A stretch of 64,000 nt of DNA from Desulfosarcina sp. (GCA_014237405.1 JABZFO010000163.1:1-64000), one strand, 5' to 3'; shown: positions 43,483 through 50,846, counted from the first letter of the stretch. Program-made: numbers and translations. The notes: generated by a model from the letters alone, not told the origin.

Positions 43483-44134
43483 CAGAATTCGCCTTTGTGA
43501 CTGATTTCAGCATCTCCTCCCATGGGTCGACCTTGACGCCGATCGGGCCACCCTCCTTGCCGGTGAGCTCAACGTGTTTGATCATTTTCCATCGGTCTGG
43601 ATTGCGGTTGGTCAGGAAAAACGTGATGGCCTTGACGTCGGGGGCAACGGACTTGGAAACCTTTTTCGTGATAGCAAGCTCTACCCCGACAACAACCTTC
43701 TTGGTCACAGGATTGCCGTCCTCGTCGAGAAACTGGATGCCATCCTCGTCTAATACAGGGGTGTCCTTGTAGACCGGCACAGGCTCTCGGGTTACCTCGG
43801 AGTATCGATAACCTTTGATGCGTTTCAGCAGGCAGGTTTCAGCCGTGGCGCAGTCAAAAATATCCTTGCCACGCTTAATGGAGGCCCAAAACTCTGGAAA
43901 TTCATTTTTCCATCGGGTGATTGTTGATTTGGAAACATCGAATAAATTGGATAGCTTAACGTCCGTCAGCCCACCTTCCGAGCAAGCCACAAACGCCATA
44001 TTCGCAAACTCCTTGCGATAGGTGGTGGTCTGCCCGCCTGGCATTAGAAGGGCCTCTGGCTTATAATCGCGGGTGAATAGGGGATTGTCATGGGTGGAGG
44101 GTAGGGTGAAAAACGCCCCTATGTCCACCGACAT
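43415..44134 (-). CDS. Terminase small subunit
   Basis: A 239-aa protein with an N-terminal helix-turn-helix (ANMAFVACSEGGLTDVKLSN, LFDVSKSTITRWKNEFPEF), matching DNA-recognition small terminase subunits. The middle part contains ATAETCLLKRIKGYRYSEVT, and FFLTNRNPDRW is a frequent motif in this family. It binds the packaging start site and recruits the large subunit, whose gene overlaps its 3' end. Confidence 0.82.
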   Translation of the reverse strand: MSVDIGAFFTLPSTHDNPLFTRDYKPEALLMPGGQTTTYRKEFANMAFVACSEGGLTDVKLSNLFDVSKSTITRWKNEFPEFWASIKRGKDIFDCATAETCLLKRIKGYRYSEVTREPVPVYKDTPVLDEDGIQFLDEDGNPVTKKVVVGVELAITKKVSKSVAPDVKAITFFLTNRNPDRWKMIKHVELTGKEGGPIGVKVDPWEEMLKSVTKANSDELPNKSGRSGRKVRRQVVAPK

Positions 44135-44170
44135 AGAGGCATGGCGCTATATGGGTAAAAAGGGTGGGTT

Positions 44171-44338
44171 TTAGGGCTGTTTTTCTACTTCAACGCCGGA
44201 TTTTGTTTCGCGGATACGCTCCTCCGTGCACCACGGGTACCCACAGGACCGGCACTTTCTTACTCGGTCGACCTTATCCCCGTACTTATGGGTGTCTATC
44301 ACAATATTATTAGACTCTCCGCATTCTGGGCATAGCAT
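44171..44338 (-). CDS. 55-aa zinc-ribbon protein
   Basis: A short frame from ATG 44338 to a stop at 44171, two bases after the previous gene. Two cysteine pairs, CPEC near residue 3 and CRSCGYPWC near residue 29, form a plausible zinc ribbon. It lies in the same orientation and spacing as its neighbours and is too short for usual length cutoffs. It could bind nucleic acid or regulate late transcription. Confidence 0.65.
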   Translation of the reverse strand: MLCPECGESNNIVIDTHKYGDKVDRVRKCRSCGYPWCTEERIRETKSGVEVEKQP

Positions 44339-44340
44339 TT

Positions 44341-44571
44341 TTAGAGCACCCTCAGTCCGGCCTCGCTGGCCATTCTATTCATTGCCTGGTGGAAATACTC
44401 TGTAAAGAAGACGTGGTTATATTTCCCGGTTTTACAGTGGCGGATCTCACAGCTTTTCCCGTGCTCCTTGGCTTTTACTTTTGCCTCTAACAGCGCTGCG
44501 GGAATGAGCGCGTCGATCTGTTTAATGTGTTTTCTGGACAAAATTACTCCCCTTTTCTTTGGTTTGGTCAT
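44341..44571 (-). CDS. Hypothetical phage protein, 76 aa
   Basis: A basic 76-aa protein (TKPKKRGVILSRKHIKQID, EIRHCKTGKYNHVFFTEYFH). ATG 44571 overlaps the stop of the upstream gene by 4 bp (ATGA). No named domain. It is part of a run of small middle genes between the replication genes and terminase. Confidence 0.6.
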   Translation of the reverse strand: MTKPKKRGVILSRKHIKQIDALIPAALLEAKVKAKEHGKSCEIRHCKTGKYNHVFFTEYFHQAMNRMASEAGLRVL

Positions 44572-44894
44572 TTTAAAAGATTATCAACAAAGGCATGTAT
44601 CTCCGGCATATCAATAGATAAATAGCCACCATCGAAAACTTTAAAAACTTTAAACCGAGAATATCCGTAGTCGATGTGGTCAATAATAAAGACTGCGTCC
44701 TTCCTGCGAATACCAGCACTAAGTAGACGTTTAAATATCGTCAGGGTATACAGGTCTTTTCTTGAGAATAGGTTCTTAGTTCCAGGCCCGGCAGCTTTTG
44801 CGATTGAAGGTTTTATATATCCGTGTGATAACCATTCTTTCAGGCATCCTCGCTTTATTCCAAGGCGGCTTTCAACCATTGTGGTGGTGAACAT
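44568..44894 (-). CDS. MerR-like DNA-binding protein
   Basis: A 108-aa protein. Residues 1-60 resemble a MerR-type winged HTH (VESRLGIKRGCLKEWLSHGY, then FSRKDLYTLTIFKRLLSAG with the usual basic-aromatic wing). The C-terminal 40 residues form a small ligand- or dimer-like region. It may regulate late transcription because it sits just upstream of the terminase and capsid genes. Confidence 0.65.
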   Translation of the reverse strand: MFTTTMVESRLGIKRGCLKEWLSHGYIKPSIAKAAGPGTKNLFSRKDLYTLTIFKRLLSAGIRRKDAVFIIDHIDYGYSRFKVFKVFDGGYLSIDMPEIHAFVDNLLK

Positions 44895-44918
44895 TAAAAC
44901 ACCCTCAGCGGCCGACTG

Positions 44919-45701
44919 TTATTCATTCGAGTATGGTCTGAATGTTTCCGGTTGTTTTAAAAACCAATTCCTGAACTTTGCTATGGGGATCCTGGCCACA
45001 CGGTCACCAAGTTGGTTTGTCCTGAACATGACGATATAATCCAGAATCCCGACACTTCTGAGCGAATAAGCAGTTTGTTCGTGCTTCGTGTTGTGGGTCT
45101 CAACAAGCTCCGGATGGCCTTTATTTTCAAGGTCGTGATACGCCGTCGCGATCAATGCTTTTTCCATTCCAACGCGCAAATCACGGTGTTTGGCTTCAGC
45201 TGCCAGACTCTTTGCCATCTCTTCATAAGGGCGCATAAACTCTTTTTCCACCGCCCTGCATTTGGAACACGGCACATCTTTGTAGGCGCTCTGGTCGGGA
45301 ACGCCGCATATACAACAATAATGATTGTCCTTATTCCTCCGTTTCAGCCATTCCAACCGCCTTCTAAATTTCTTTTCCTGTTTCAGTTGCGTGCGCCGTC
45401 GTTTCTCAGCGATGAGGGCACGGAACTCACTGGAGGACTGCTTACGTCGTTCTTTCAGTTGAGCGGATGTCAATGGGGCCGGCTTATCTGTTATATCCAT
45501 ACTACTGGCCAGCCACTTTTTTGTGGCCTGTGTGTTTTGACAGGCCACGGCGACCATTCCGACCAGGCGTTCCTGAGCTTCGTTATAAACATACCAGTCA
45601 ATATGATGGGTTTCCCTCCTTTCAAGGTGGTCGCCACGAATCACCCCTTTCCGGAATAAGGTTTCGTTTAAGCGCATTCGAGCCAAACAATCCATAGTCA
45701 T
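44919..45701 (-). CDS. Hypothetical protein with zinc-finger-like cysteines
   Basis: With ATG 45701 (MTMDCLARMRLNETLFRKG) the protein has 260 aa; the longer frame to 45767 overlaps the preceding gene by 52 bp and is less likely. Residues 90-140 are a highly basic coiled helix (EKRRRTQLKQEKKFRRRLEW), followed by CCICG and CSKC pairs that may bind zinc. The C-terminal half has ALIATAYHDLENKGHPEL. It may bind DNA or RNA; function unknown. Confidence 0.6.
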   Translation of the reverse strand: MTMDCLARMRLNETLFRKGVIRGDHLERRETHHIDWYVYNEAQERLVGMVAVACQNTQATKKWLASSMDITDKPAPLTSAQLKERRKQSSSEFRALIAEKRRRTQLKQEKKFRRRLEWLKRRNKDNHYCCICGVPDQSAYKDVPCSKCRAVEKEFMRPYEEMAKSLAAEAKHRDLRVGMEKALIATAYHDLENKGHPELVETHNTKHEQTAYSLRSVGILDYIVMFRTNQLGDRVARIPIAKFRNWFLKQPETFRPYSNE

Positions 45702-45715
45702 AGCTGGTACTGGTA

Positions 45716-46132
45716 TTAACTGTTTTTCAACCCAAACCGCCCCCATTGAAGAACAAAGCCCAGGCACTTCCAGATATTGGACCGGATCTTCCTCATCGCT
45801 ATCTGTGTTCCGACCTCCTGATCATAGTTCGTCGGGTCCACGCACGAGCTGACCTCATACTGCACAAATCCAGTTATGGTGTCGATTTTGACGAGCGTGG
45901 TTTTGTCGTCGAGTTGGCGGGGTTCCGGTAAATCGATGAATCGGCTAACCATATTCTCTGTGATTTTGCTCGGATCCTGGCCCATCGGGAAATAAGTTCT
46001 TTCGAGCACGTCTTTCGGCGACCAGGAAACATGCCCGTCGGGATACTTCTTGACCGCATAACCCTCCTCACCGTTCTCGCCGATCTGCTTCCACGCCTCG
46101 ATGATCTTAACTCCAATGTAAAATTGACTCAT
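45716..46132 (-). CDS. Phage Gp49/Gp66-like family protein
   Basis: A 138-aa protein with the family core YAVKKYPDGHVSWSPKDVLE and a long helix before it. This matches the Phage_gp49_66 family (Sf6 gene 66, N4-type gp49-like), widespread in phage middle operons but without known activity. ATG 46132 overlaps the RuvC-like gene's stop by 4 bp. Confidence 0.72.
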   Translation of the reverse strand: MSQFYIGVKIIEAWKQIGENGEEGYAVKKYPDGHVSWSPKDVLERTYFPMGQDPSKITENMVSRFIDLPEPRQLDDKTTLVKIDTITGFVQYEVSSCVDPTNYDQEVGTQIAMRKIRSNIWKCLGFVLQWGRFGLKNS

Positions 46133-46635
46133 GATTCCATCTCCTTTATGAGTTTGATTCGCTCTGGGGTATATCCCTGAGCATGTTTTGCAATCAGAAT
46201 GGCGTCCGCTCGATTATGGTGTTTTGCCTGACTGATCAGTTTACAGTTTGGATATAATTTCCTTGCTGCAGCGAGAGCCCGCTTTTTGGTTGTGGGCCCG
46301 GAGTGTTTTTGGATCAGGCCCTTTTGCCACTGCTGGGGGGTGCGTCTCAGGTAGGGGACGCCGGCCGCAACCAGGATGCCATCCCATTGGCCAGCGTTGT
46401 GAATCAGCTTTCCAATACCGACAATATCGAGCCTGCGACCGTCCACCGGGTGAGGATCTATGCGCTCAAGGACGGCGGCCTGGATCCTGAATCGCCCCGA
46501 CCACTCTCTAATGCAGTCCCACGCGACCGCAACCCCTGGCCAGTCGAAGAGCTGGAGATTGTCCTTTTCATCGATCAGGGCCGCGGCACCGGTTAATCCG
46601 GGGTCAATACCTATCCAGGCTTCGAGTCCGAACAT
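46129..46635 (-). CDS. RuvC-like Holliday junction resolvase
   Basis: A 168-aa RNase H-fold nuclease. Catalytic acids are at IGIDPGLTGA (first strand), AAVLERI (Glu near residue 57), and HHNRADAILIA at the C-terminus (Asp near 144). RuvC-type enzymes cut four-way junctions; phage versions trim branched DNA before packaging. An AGAGGAAAAAG ribosome binding site precedes the ATG. Neighbouring replication and packaging genes fit this role. Confidence 0.82.
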   Translation of the reverse strand: MFGLEAWIGIDPGLTGAAALIDEKDNLQLFDWPGVAVAWDCIREWSGRFRIQAAVLERIDPHPVDGRRLDIVGIGKLIHNAGQWDGILVAAGVPYLRRTPQQWQKGLIQKHSGPTTKKRALAAARKLYPNCKLISQAKHHNRADAILIAKHAQGYTPERIKLIKEMES

Positions 46636-46650
46636 GAATCGCTTTTTCCT

Positions 46651-46836
46651 CTATCTTGAATCGCGCAACCGCAAGCCGATTCCTTTTCGGTTACACCGCA
46701 TCATTTTTCTGATCGGCGATACTTTATCCGACCATATGGCCGGCGGTCTGACCGGTGGCTCTTCTATCTGGCGGGGAAAATGAAACGAAAATATTATAAT
46801 AATGGGCCGTCCTCTAAAAAAAATACGTGGCATCAT
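46651..46836 (-). CDS. Small basic hypothetical protein
   Basis: A 61-aa frame whose ATG overlaps the stop of the gene at 46833 (ATGA), a common coupling arrangement in this operon. The protein is Arg/Pro-rich with a short hydrophobic stretch (RPIIIIFSFHFP). No domain is recognised. The low-complexity composition leaves some doubt. Confidence 0.42.
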   Translation of the reverse strand: MMPRIFFRGRPIIIIFSFHFPRQIEEPPVRPPAIWSDKVSPIRKMMRCNRKGIGLRLRDSR

Positions 46837-47282
46837 AAATGGAGCTCCCCTGATGTGATGGCTGCAGCTTGTTCCCGCACCTTTGCCTCATGCTCTTTTT
46901 GATCAGCGGGATCGTATGGCTGCTGCGAATCACCACCATTTCGAGACCCGAGACCCTTCATGCGTAAGTGTTCCCGGATCCAGTCTTTATTTTTCTGGGC
47001 CTGCTCGGGTGTCAGCTCTGGGAGTGGTAGCATTTTGAATTCAGGCTGGATGCCTGCGACAATGGCGCTGTATTCTTCATTTACACCTGCCGTGGTCGGA
47101 AACCACTTGCTTTTTTTACGGCAATTGCTGACCGCCTGAACGAAACGGGCATCGAGCATGTGTCCACAATCCTCCATCCAGATTTCAGCCAAAGTTTTGA
47201 GTTCCTGGGTGCCTCGCCTCGCATTTAAAGCCAAGTTGAGCCTTAGAAGTTCCTTGCTGATCGTCTTCATGGTCACTTTCAT
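46833..47282 (-). CDS. Putative replication loader (P-like) protein
   Basis: A 149-aa helical protein. The N-terminal segment (LAEIWMEDCGHMLDARFVQA, then SKWFPTTAGVNEEY) has the pattern of replicative-helicase loader/inhibitor proteins (W-x-x-x-L, D-x-x-F-x-x-A, F-P-t). The C-terminus is charged and disordered. It overlaps the O-like initiator gene by 98 bp; the O-then-P order is as in lambdoid replication modules. The homology call is tentative. Confidence 0.6.
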   Translation of the reverse strand: MKVTMKTISKELLRLNLALNARRGTQELKTLAEIWMEDCGHMLDARFVQAVSNCRKKSKWFPTTAGVNEEYSAIVAGIQPEFKMLPLPELTPEQAQKNKDWIREHLRMKGLGSRNGGDSQQPYDPADQKEHEAKVREQAAAITSGELHL

Positions 47283-48162
47283 TGTCCATTTTCTCCAGCA
47301 TGGCTATTTGTTGGCGTTTTTCGTAATCCTGGGCCTGGGCGTAGGTTGTTGGTTGGATATTTCTGTTTTTAGGCGTCCCTTTGGGCACATTCTTTTCCGG
47401 ATGCCACTCCATCTGGTTCCTCAACCATTTCTGCCAAGCTGAGTACCAACTCGCAAAAACTGACCCCTTCGCCCGGTGGTGAATAAGAAAACCCTCCGTC
47501 ATGTCTTCGAGGTCGGCAACACATCCCTTAGCCGCTGCATATTCTTTCATTTGGTCGGTAATCGGAAAATCGTCTGGGGCGGGGGTCGAGGCAGGTGGTT
47601 TATTTTTTGAAATTATTTTCTTTATAACTTTCTTTTTATTAGTATTGCTTTCTTGTTTTCCTATAATAGGTAAAGATTTTTCACTGTCACACTCTACGGG
47701 TACAGAACTGTCACACTCTACGGGTACAGGGGATGTTTTTTTCCCTGTACCCGTAGAGTGTGACAGTTTGTCAGTATATATAATGTTTCCAGACAGTTCG
47801 GCGTCTTCTTGCCTTCCTGTACCCCTATAGGGTGACAGTTTGAATATCCACTGCTCATAATTCTTATTAAAAACAAAGAGTTGTTTTGTTCTCGGTTTTC
47901 CTGTTTTTGTAGACACCCTTATAACCCTATAGGGTAAAAGTTTGGTCTTTATCAGGGTGGCAACATGCTGCCTTTTTATCCTCAACGCGGCACCTATTTC
48001 AGCATAAGAAAGTCGGCATTCCTTCCTACTGTGCCCATATGTTTTTCTGAGAATAAAAAGCACAATTCTTAATTCTCTACCCCTGAGTGGTGATGCTATG
48101 ATTGCGTCCAAAAGTTCATTGGCTATCGGTGTATACCCATGCTCTTTTTGAGGGGATGCCAT
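47185..48162 (-). CDS. Replication initiator, phage O-like
   Basis: A 325-aa protein. Residues 1-110 form a winged-helix domain like the N-terminus of lambda-type O proteins (YTPIANELLDAIIASPLRGR, ELRIVLFILRKTYGHSRKEC, LSYAEIGAALRIKRQHVATL). The central part is low-complexity because its DNA carries the replication iterons (SHSTGTG, VPVECDS repeats). The C-terminal region (about 200-260: FPITDQMKEYAAAKG, FASWYSAWQKWLRNQMEW) is the domain that typically contacts the loader. It would bind the iterons within its own gene and open the adjacent AT-rich DNA. Confidence 0.82.
   Translation of the reverse strand: MASPQKEHGYTPIANELLDAIIASPLRGRELRIVLFILRKTYGHSRKECRLSYAEIGAALRIKRQHVATLIKTKLLPYRVIRVSTKTGKPRTKQLFVFNKNYEQWIFKLSPYRGTGRQEDAELSGNIIYTDKLSHSTGTGKKTSPVPVECDSSVPVECDSEKSLPIIGKQESNTNKKKVIKKIISKNKPPASTPAPDDFPITDQMKEYAAAKGCVADLEDMTEGFLIHHRAKGSVFASWYSAWQKWLRNQMEWHPEKNVPKGTPKNRNIQPTTYAQAQDYEKRQQIAMLEKMDNESDHEDDQQGTSKAQLGFKCEARHPGTQNFG
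47598..47838. other. Lambda-type replication origin (iterons plus AT-rich region)
   Basis: A 22-bp unit beginning CTGTCACACTCTACGGG occurs at 47684-47705 and 47708-47729, exactly inverted at 47745-47766, and inverted with 3 changes at 47817-47838. A weaker relative centres on the palindrome ACCCTATAGGGT at 47924. The units lie in the middle of the O-like gene, and a strongly AT-rich tract (47598-47682) adjoins them on one side. This is the layout of lambda ori, with initiator-binding repeats beside an unwinding element. Confidence 0.8.
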
Positions 48163-48293
48163 CTATACGACCCCCTGGTAAAATATGGCCATATTCTTGC
48201 TTTTATAAGAACTATTTTTCCCACATAATTTATATTTTTCTTTAAATTCGGTGCATTGGAAAATTGAAAATATTAGAATTCCATACACCGCCC

Positions 48294-48485
48294 TTATTGT
48301 TTTCTGTTTGAAAATTGGATAAGATTTAACAGGATGGGGAATTTGATCAGGATATCCAAAGCCATTAGGATGCAAGCCCGGATGACCACGGATTTAGGGG
48401 CATCGAGGTCAAAAGACGCTTTTTGAAACCACTCATACATCTCTTCTTCCATATTGAACGTGCACTTGACCTCTTTTCCAGCCAT
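48294..48485 (-). CDS. Ribbon-helix-helix-like small protein
   Basis: A 63-aa protein starting MAGKEVKCTFNMEEEMYEWF with an AGGAGAGA ribosome binding site. The short strand followed by two helices (EMYEWFQKASFDLDAPKSVV, IRACILMALDILIKF) fits an RHH-type DNA-binding fold. It is the third gene of the leftward early operon and may be a regulator. Confidence 0.6.
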   Translation of the reverse strand: MAGKEVKCTFNMEEEMYEWFQKASFDLDAPKSVVIRACILMALDILIKFPILLNLIQFSNRKQ

Positions 48486-48507
48486 AGATCTGTCTCTCCT
48501 TTAAACG

Positions 48508-48759
48508 TCAAACGCCCCAGGGGTTGTTAATCCCCAGAGCGCTGAAAAATCGGTCGGCCGCCGGGCCGGATCTGATCTCGCCAGATAAAAGATTATTAAC
48601 AGTTGTGTGTGAAATGCCCATTTCCCGGGCACAGGCCGCCTTGTTTAGTTTCCATTTGAAACTGAACACAGCGCAAAGCGCCTGTTCTGGGGAGAACCCA
48701 AACACCCTTATTATTTCATAAATATATTTAATTGAGCTTTCTTGATCAGGTTTGCCCAT
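48508..48759 (-). CDS. HTH DNA-binding protein
   Basis: An 83-aa protein with a helix-turn-helix at about 40-65 (LNKAACAREMGISHTTVNNL, LSGEIRSG), preceded by a helical segment (YIYEIIRVFGFSPEQALCAV). Likely a CII-like or Cro-like early regulator in the leftward operon. Confidence 0.7.
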   Translation of the reverse strand: MGKPDQESSIKYIYEIIRVFGFSPEQALCAVFSFKWKLNKAACAREMGISHTTVNNLLSGEIRSGPAADRFFSALGINNPWGV

Positions 48760-48861
48760 GGTTTCGATTTGAAAATTGTGTTACAGACATTTGTTTAGAG
48801 CAAATTAATAAGCAGGACCACGCCCAAATGGTCACCGAGTTGTTTCGCGCCGAGGACCTGC

Positions 48862-49056
48862 TTAAATAACCGAGTGTTGGGATTGTGGAATATCTCCTGG
48901 ATCTGAAAGCAACCTGTCCATCAGTAATTCGATGGTTTTGGATACCTTGTTGTCTTTTTTGATCCGTCGATAATGGCGGTCGGTAATGCCAAGCTCCACC
49001 GCTACCTTTTTGGGGTTGCCAAATTTTTTCTCTAATTGTGCGAATTGAGCTTCCAT
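48862..49056 (-). CDS. Cro-like HTH regulator, probably leaderless
   Basis: Starting at ATG 49056 the protein has 64 aa (MEAQFAQLEKKFGNPKKVAV, ELGITDRHYRRIKKD) with a Cro/YdaS-like helix-turn-helix. A longer frame from 49116 would run through the promoter and operator, so it is rejected. The -10 hexamer of the divergent promoter ends 7 bp before this ATG, so the transcript should begin at or within a base or two of the start codon, without a Shine-Dalgarno. It is divergent to the S24 repressor, the usual place for cro. Confidence 0.7.
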   Translation of the reverse strand: MEAQFAQLEKKFGNPKKVAVELGITDRHYRRIKKDNKVSKTIELLMDRLLSDPGDIPQSQHSVI

Positions 49057-49062
49057 AGCAGG

Positions 49063-49092
49063 ACAATAAAGGACTTTATGTCCTTTTGTCAA
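49063..49092 (-). promoter_or_regulatory. Leftward early promoter with operator
   Basis: On the minus strand TTGACA (plus 49087-49092) and TATTGT (plus 49063-49068) are 18 bp apart. The spacer contains the perfect inverted repeat AAAGGACTTTATGTCCTTT (49068-49086), so a bound repressor would block RNA polymerase. Its AGGAC-N5-GTCCT core is shared with two sites at 50501 and 50524. A further AGGAC half-site is at 49060-49064. Confidence 0.75.
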
Positions 49093-49138
49093 TGAAATAT
49101 TAATTATTTTTATCACCGGAAGGGATTATTTATCTCTT

Positions 49139-49792
49139 ATGTGCGCAGAATATAGAATTACCGAAAAAGACAAAGAGATCGGAGCCCTCATTTATGAATA
49201 CATTAAGTCGGTTCCAGGGCTGCATAAAAGCGATATTGCAAAATTAGTTGTAAAGGATAATGCTCATTTTTATCGCCTGCTTAACGGGAAACACCGCTGG
49301 ACAAGAGAGATAATTGATAAAGTTGTTGCTGCTTTGAGCCGATATGGAGTAGTAGTCAGTCCTTATGAATTACTTGGAGAGGGGGTGAGAATTCCAGTGG
49401 TCGCAGAAGTTTCGGCAGGCAAGGCCCTTGTGTGGATGGAAGGAAATCATCCATCAGGCAATGGGTTTGATTATATTTATGCGCGTGATATTCCTGGCAT
49501 AAGCGAGAAAATGGCTGCGGAATGTTATGCTGTGCGTGTTCGTGGCGATTCCATGATTCCGCTTTTAAAAAATGGCGAGCTATTAATTGTAAATCCTGAC
49601 AGCAGGGAAGAGATCGTAAATGGAGATCATGTTGTATTTACAGATACGGACCGCAATTCGTACATTAAATGGGTCAGTTTTGAAAACGGATTGTTGGTAT
49701 TAAACTCATTTAATCCAATTTTTCAACCACGCTGTTTTAAGCCCTCCGACGCTGTTTTAATGGATAAGATAATAGTTATCATTAAATCATGA
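49139..49792 (+). CDS. Phage repressor, CI/LexA-like with S24 peptidase
   Basis: A 217-aa prophage repressor. Residues 1-80 contain a helix-turn-helix DNA-binding domain (YIKSVPGLHKSDIAKLVVKD, NAHFYRLLNGKHRWTREIID). The S24 self-cleaving domain follows: cleavage site Ala93-Gly94 (VSAGKA), nucleophile Ser138 (RGDSMIP) and general base Lys177 (SYIKWVSF). It should be inactivated by RecA-stimulated autocleavage during the SOS response. Predicted operators are the three AGGAC-N5-GTCCT palindromes in both early promoters. Its stop overlaps the next gene's ATG (ATGA). Confidence 0.9.
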   Translation: MCAEYRITEKDKEIGALIYEYIKSVPGLHKSDIAKLVVKDNAHFYRLLNGKHRWTREIIDKVVAALSRYGVVVSPYELLGEGVRIPVVAEVSAGKALVWMEGNHPSGNGFDYIYARDIPGISEKMAAECYAVRVRGDSMIPLLKNGELLIVNPDSREEIVNGDHVVFTDTDRNSYIKWVSFENGLLVLNSFNPIFQPRCFKPSDAVLMDKIIVIIKS

Positions 49793-50007
49793 AAACTTTA
49801 AAAAGGGTCACAAAGGGCGCTGTCGTTCTTGTAAATATTATTCTTTGTTATTTTATAATTTCAGGAATATATGGATATTTTATTGCCTATAACCCTGAGA
49901 GAAAGACAAGCTGGCTCTTGGCCACCTTGTTATGGTTGGTTATTCTTTCGGTTGTGGATTTGATATATCTTTTCGTCAAAAAGTATTATCACCGAAATGA
50001 AAAATAA
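49789..50007 (+). CDS. Two-TM membrane protein co-transcribed with repressor
   Basis: A 72-aa protein with two hydrophobic helices (AVVLVNIILCYFIISGIYGY and WLLATLLWLVILSVVDLIYL) and basic termini. The ATG overlaps the repressor stop (ATGA), so it is expressed in the lysogen. Small lysogenic membrane proteins often cause superinfection exclusion, which is the favoured but untested role. Confidence 0.65.
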   Translation: MKTLKRVTKGAVVLVNIILCYFIISGIYGYFIAYNPERKTSWLLATLLWLVILSVVDLIYLFVKKYYHRNEK

Positions 50008-50314
50008 CGTGATAAAAGACGTGGCGGCCTTGATCTTCGATTGTATAAAAGAGACCGCCATTTTTCTTTTTGGAGCCCTGGTTTTTATAGCATGGCTTTA
50101 TGTTTTTTTCGTCCTGCCAATCACACTTATTAACGAACATTTATTCGATATTAACGACCTCTCCCCGATAATAGCAGGCCTAGTCTGTGTATTATATTTC
50201 TTTTGGCTCATGATTGTTTTTAGGCTTTTGGGTGTTTGGGGAAACAGGGGTCAAATACCAAAATTCAATTTCACATTTCAAAAAACCTTCCCGATAATCC
50301 CATTTAAAAAATAA
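49997..50314 (+). CDS. Second lysogenic membrane protein
   Basis: A 105-aa protein with two or three hydrophobic segments (ETAIFLFGALVFIAWLYVFF; IIAGLVCVLYFFWLMIVFRL) and a basic C-terminus. It overlaps the preceding gene by 11 bp and completes the repressor operon. Candidate immunity or exclusion factor; no family recognised. Confidence 0.62.
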   Translation: MKNNVIKDVAALIFDCIKETAIFLFGALVFIAWLYVFFVLPITLINEHLFDINDLSPIIAGLVCVLYFFWLMIVFRLLGVWGNRGQIPKFNFTFQKTFPIIPFKK

Positions 50315-50340
50315 CTCAGGTCTTCATTCTTCCTCTCAAA

Positions 50341-50400
50341 ATCCACACGAATCCACACGAATCCACACGAATCCACACGAATCCTCATATATCCTCATAA
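50341..50400. repeat. Helically phased 10-bp tandem repeats
   Basis: Four perfect copies of ATCCACACGA (50341-50380) are followed by ATCCTCATAT and ATCCTCATAA, six units in exactly 60 bp. A 10-bp period places every unit on the same face of the helix, so the array could bend DNA or bind a regulator cooperatively. It lies in the 50315-50564 gene-free interval, between the end of the repressor operon and the rightward early promoter. There are no spacers, so it is not a CRISPR. Confidence 0.85.
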
Positions 50401-50500
50401 AATCCAACATTTTTCCTATATCCCGTCCTTTTAAAGATTTATAAAAATCTAAAAATCTGACTTGATTTTCTAAAGTCGGGTGTTTTTTATACCCACAAAT

Positions 50501-50543
50501 AGGACAATTAGTCCTTGACTAATAGGACTTTTTGTCCTACCAT
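50501..50543 (+). promoter_or_regulatory. Rightward early promoter flanked by two operators
   Basis: TTGACT (50515-50520) and TACCAT (50538-50543) are 17 bp apart. The palindromes AGGACAATTAGTCCT (50501-50515) and AGGACTTTTTGTCCT (50524-50538) touch the -35 and fill the spacer, 23 bp centre to centre. They match the operator in the leftward promoter, so the S24 repressor probably silences both early operons. Confidence 0.75.
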
Positions 50544-50564
50544 CCACTTGTTATCTCACCAGTC

Positions 50565-50846
50565 ATGGATGGAAAAATGCTGAAAGAAATCCACACCTAC
50601 CTGATTCTCGCCGCCATCGCAACCCTGCTTGTCCTCTCAATATTGTTCTGGAGCGCCCATGTTGGAATGTTTAGGGACCCGGCAGATGACGATCTTGTGG
50701 AGCTGCGGAGGGTTTTCGCGCGGTATGAGTCGATCGGACCTGAATTTATGTACGACCAAAATAAAAGCTACAGTCCAGCCACCCAAAAAGAGGCACCTAA
50801 AAAAAATGAGACCCGTCACAAAAGAAGAACTGAAGCAAGCCATTGA
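50565..50846 (+). CDS. Small membrane-anchored early protein
   Basis: Taking ATG 50565 as start (a TTG at 50532 would lie inside the promoter) gives 93 aa. Residues 11-31 form one transmembrane helix (YLILAAIATLLVLSILFW) and the rest is a hydrophilic, basic tail. It is the first gene of the rightward early operon and could target the host envelope or replication machinery. ATG 50577 is an alternative start. Confidence 0.55.
   Translation: MDGKMLKEIHTYLILAAIATLLVLSILFWSAHVGMFRDPADDDLVELRRVFARYESIGPEFMYDQNKSYSPATQKEAPKKNETRHKRRTEASH

Noticed and set aside
48163-48375. 70-aa minus ORF between initiator and RHH-like genes
   Set aside because: It overlaps the RHH-like gene by 82 bp with no plausible domain or ribosome binding site.
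48746-49066. 106-aa minus ORF at the control region
   Set aside because: It overlaps the cro-like gene in another frame, lacks a recognisable domain and starts in the operator region.
50341-50400. Possible CRISPR array
   Set aside because: Repeats are contiguous 10-mers without spacers and no cas gene is present.
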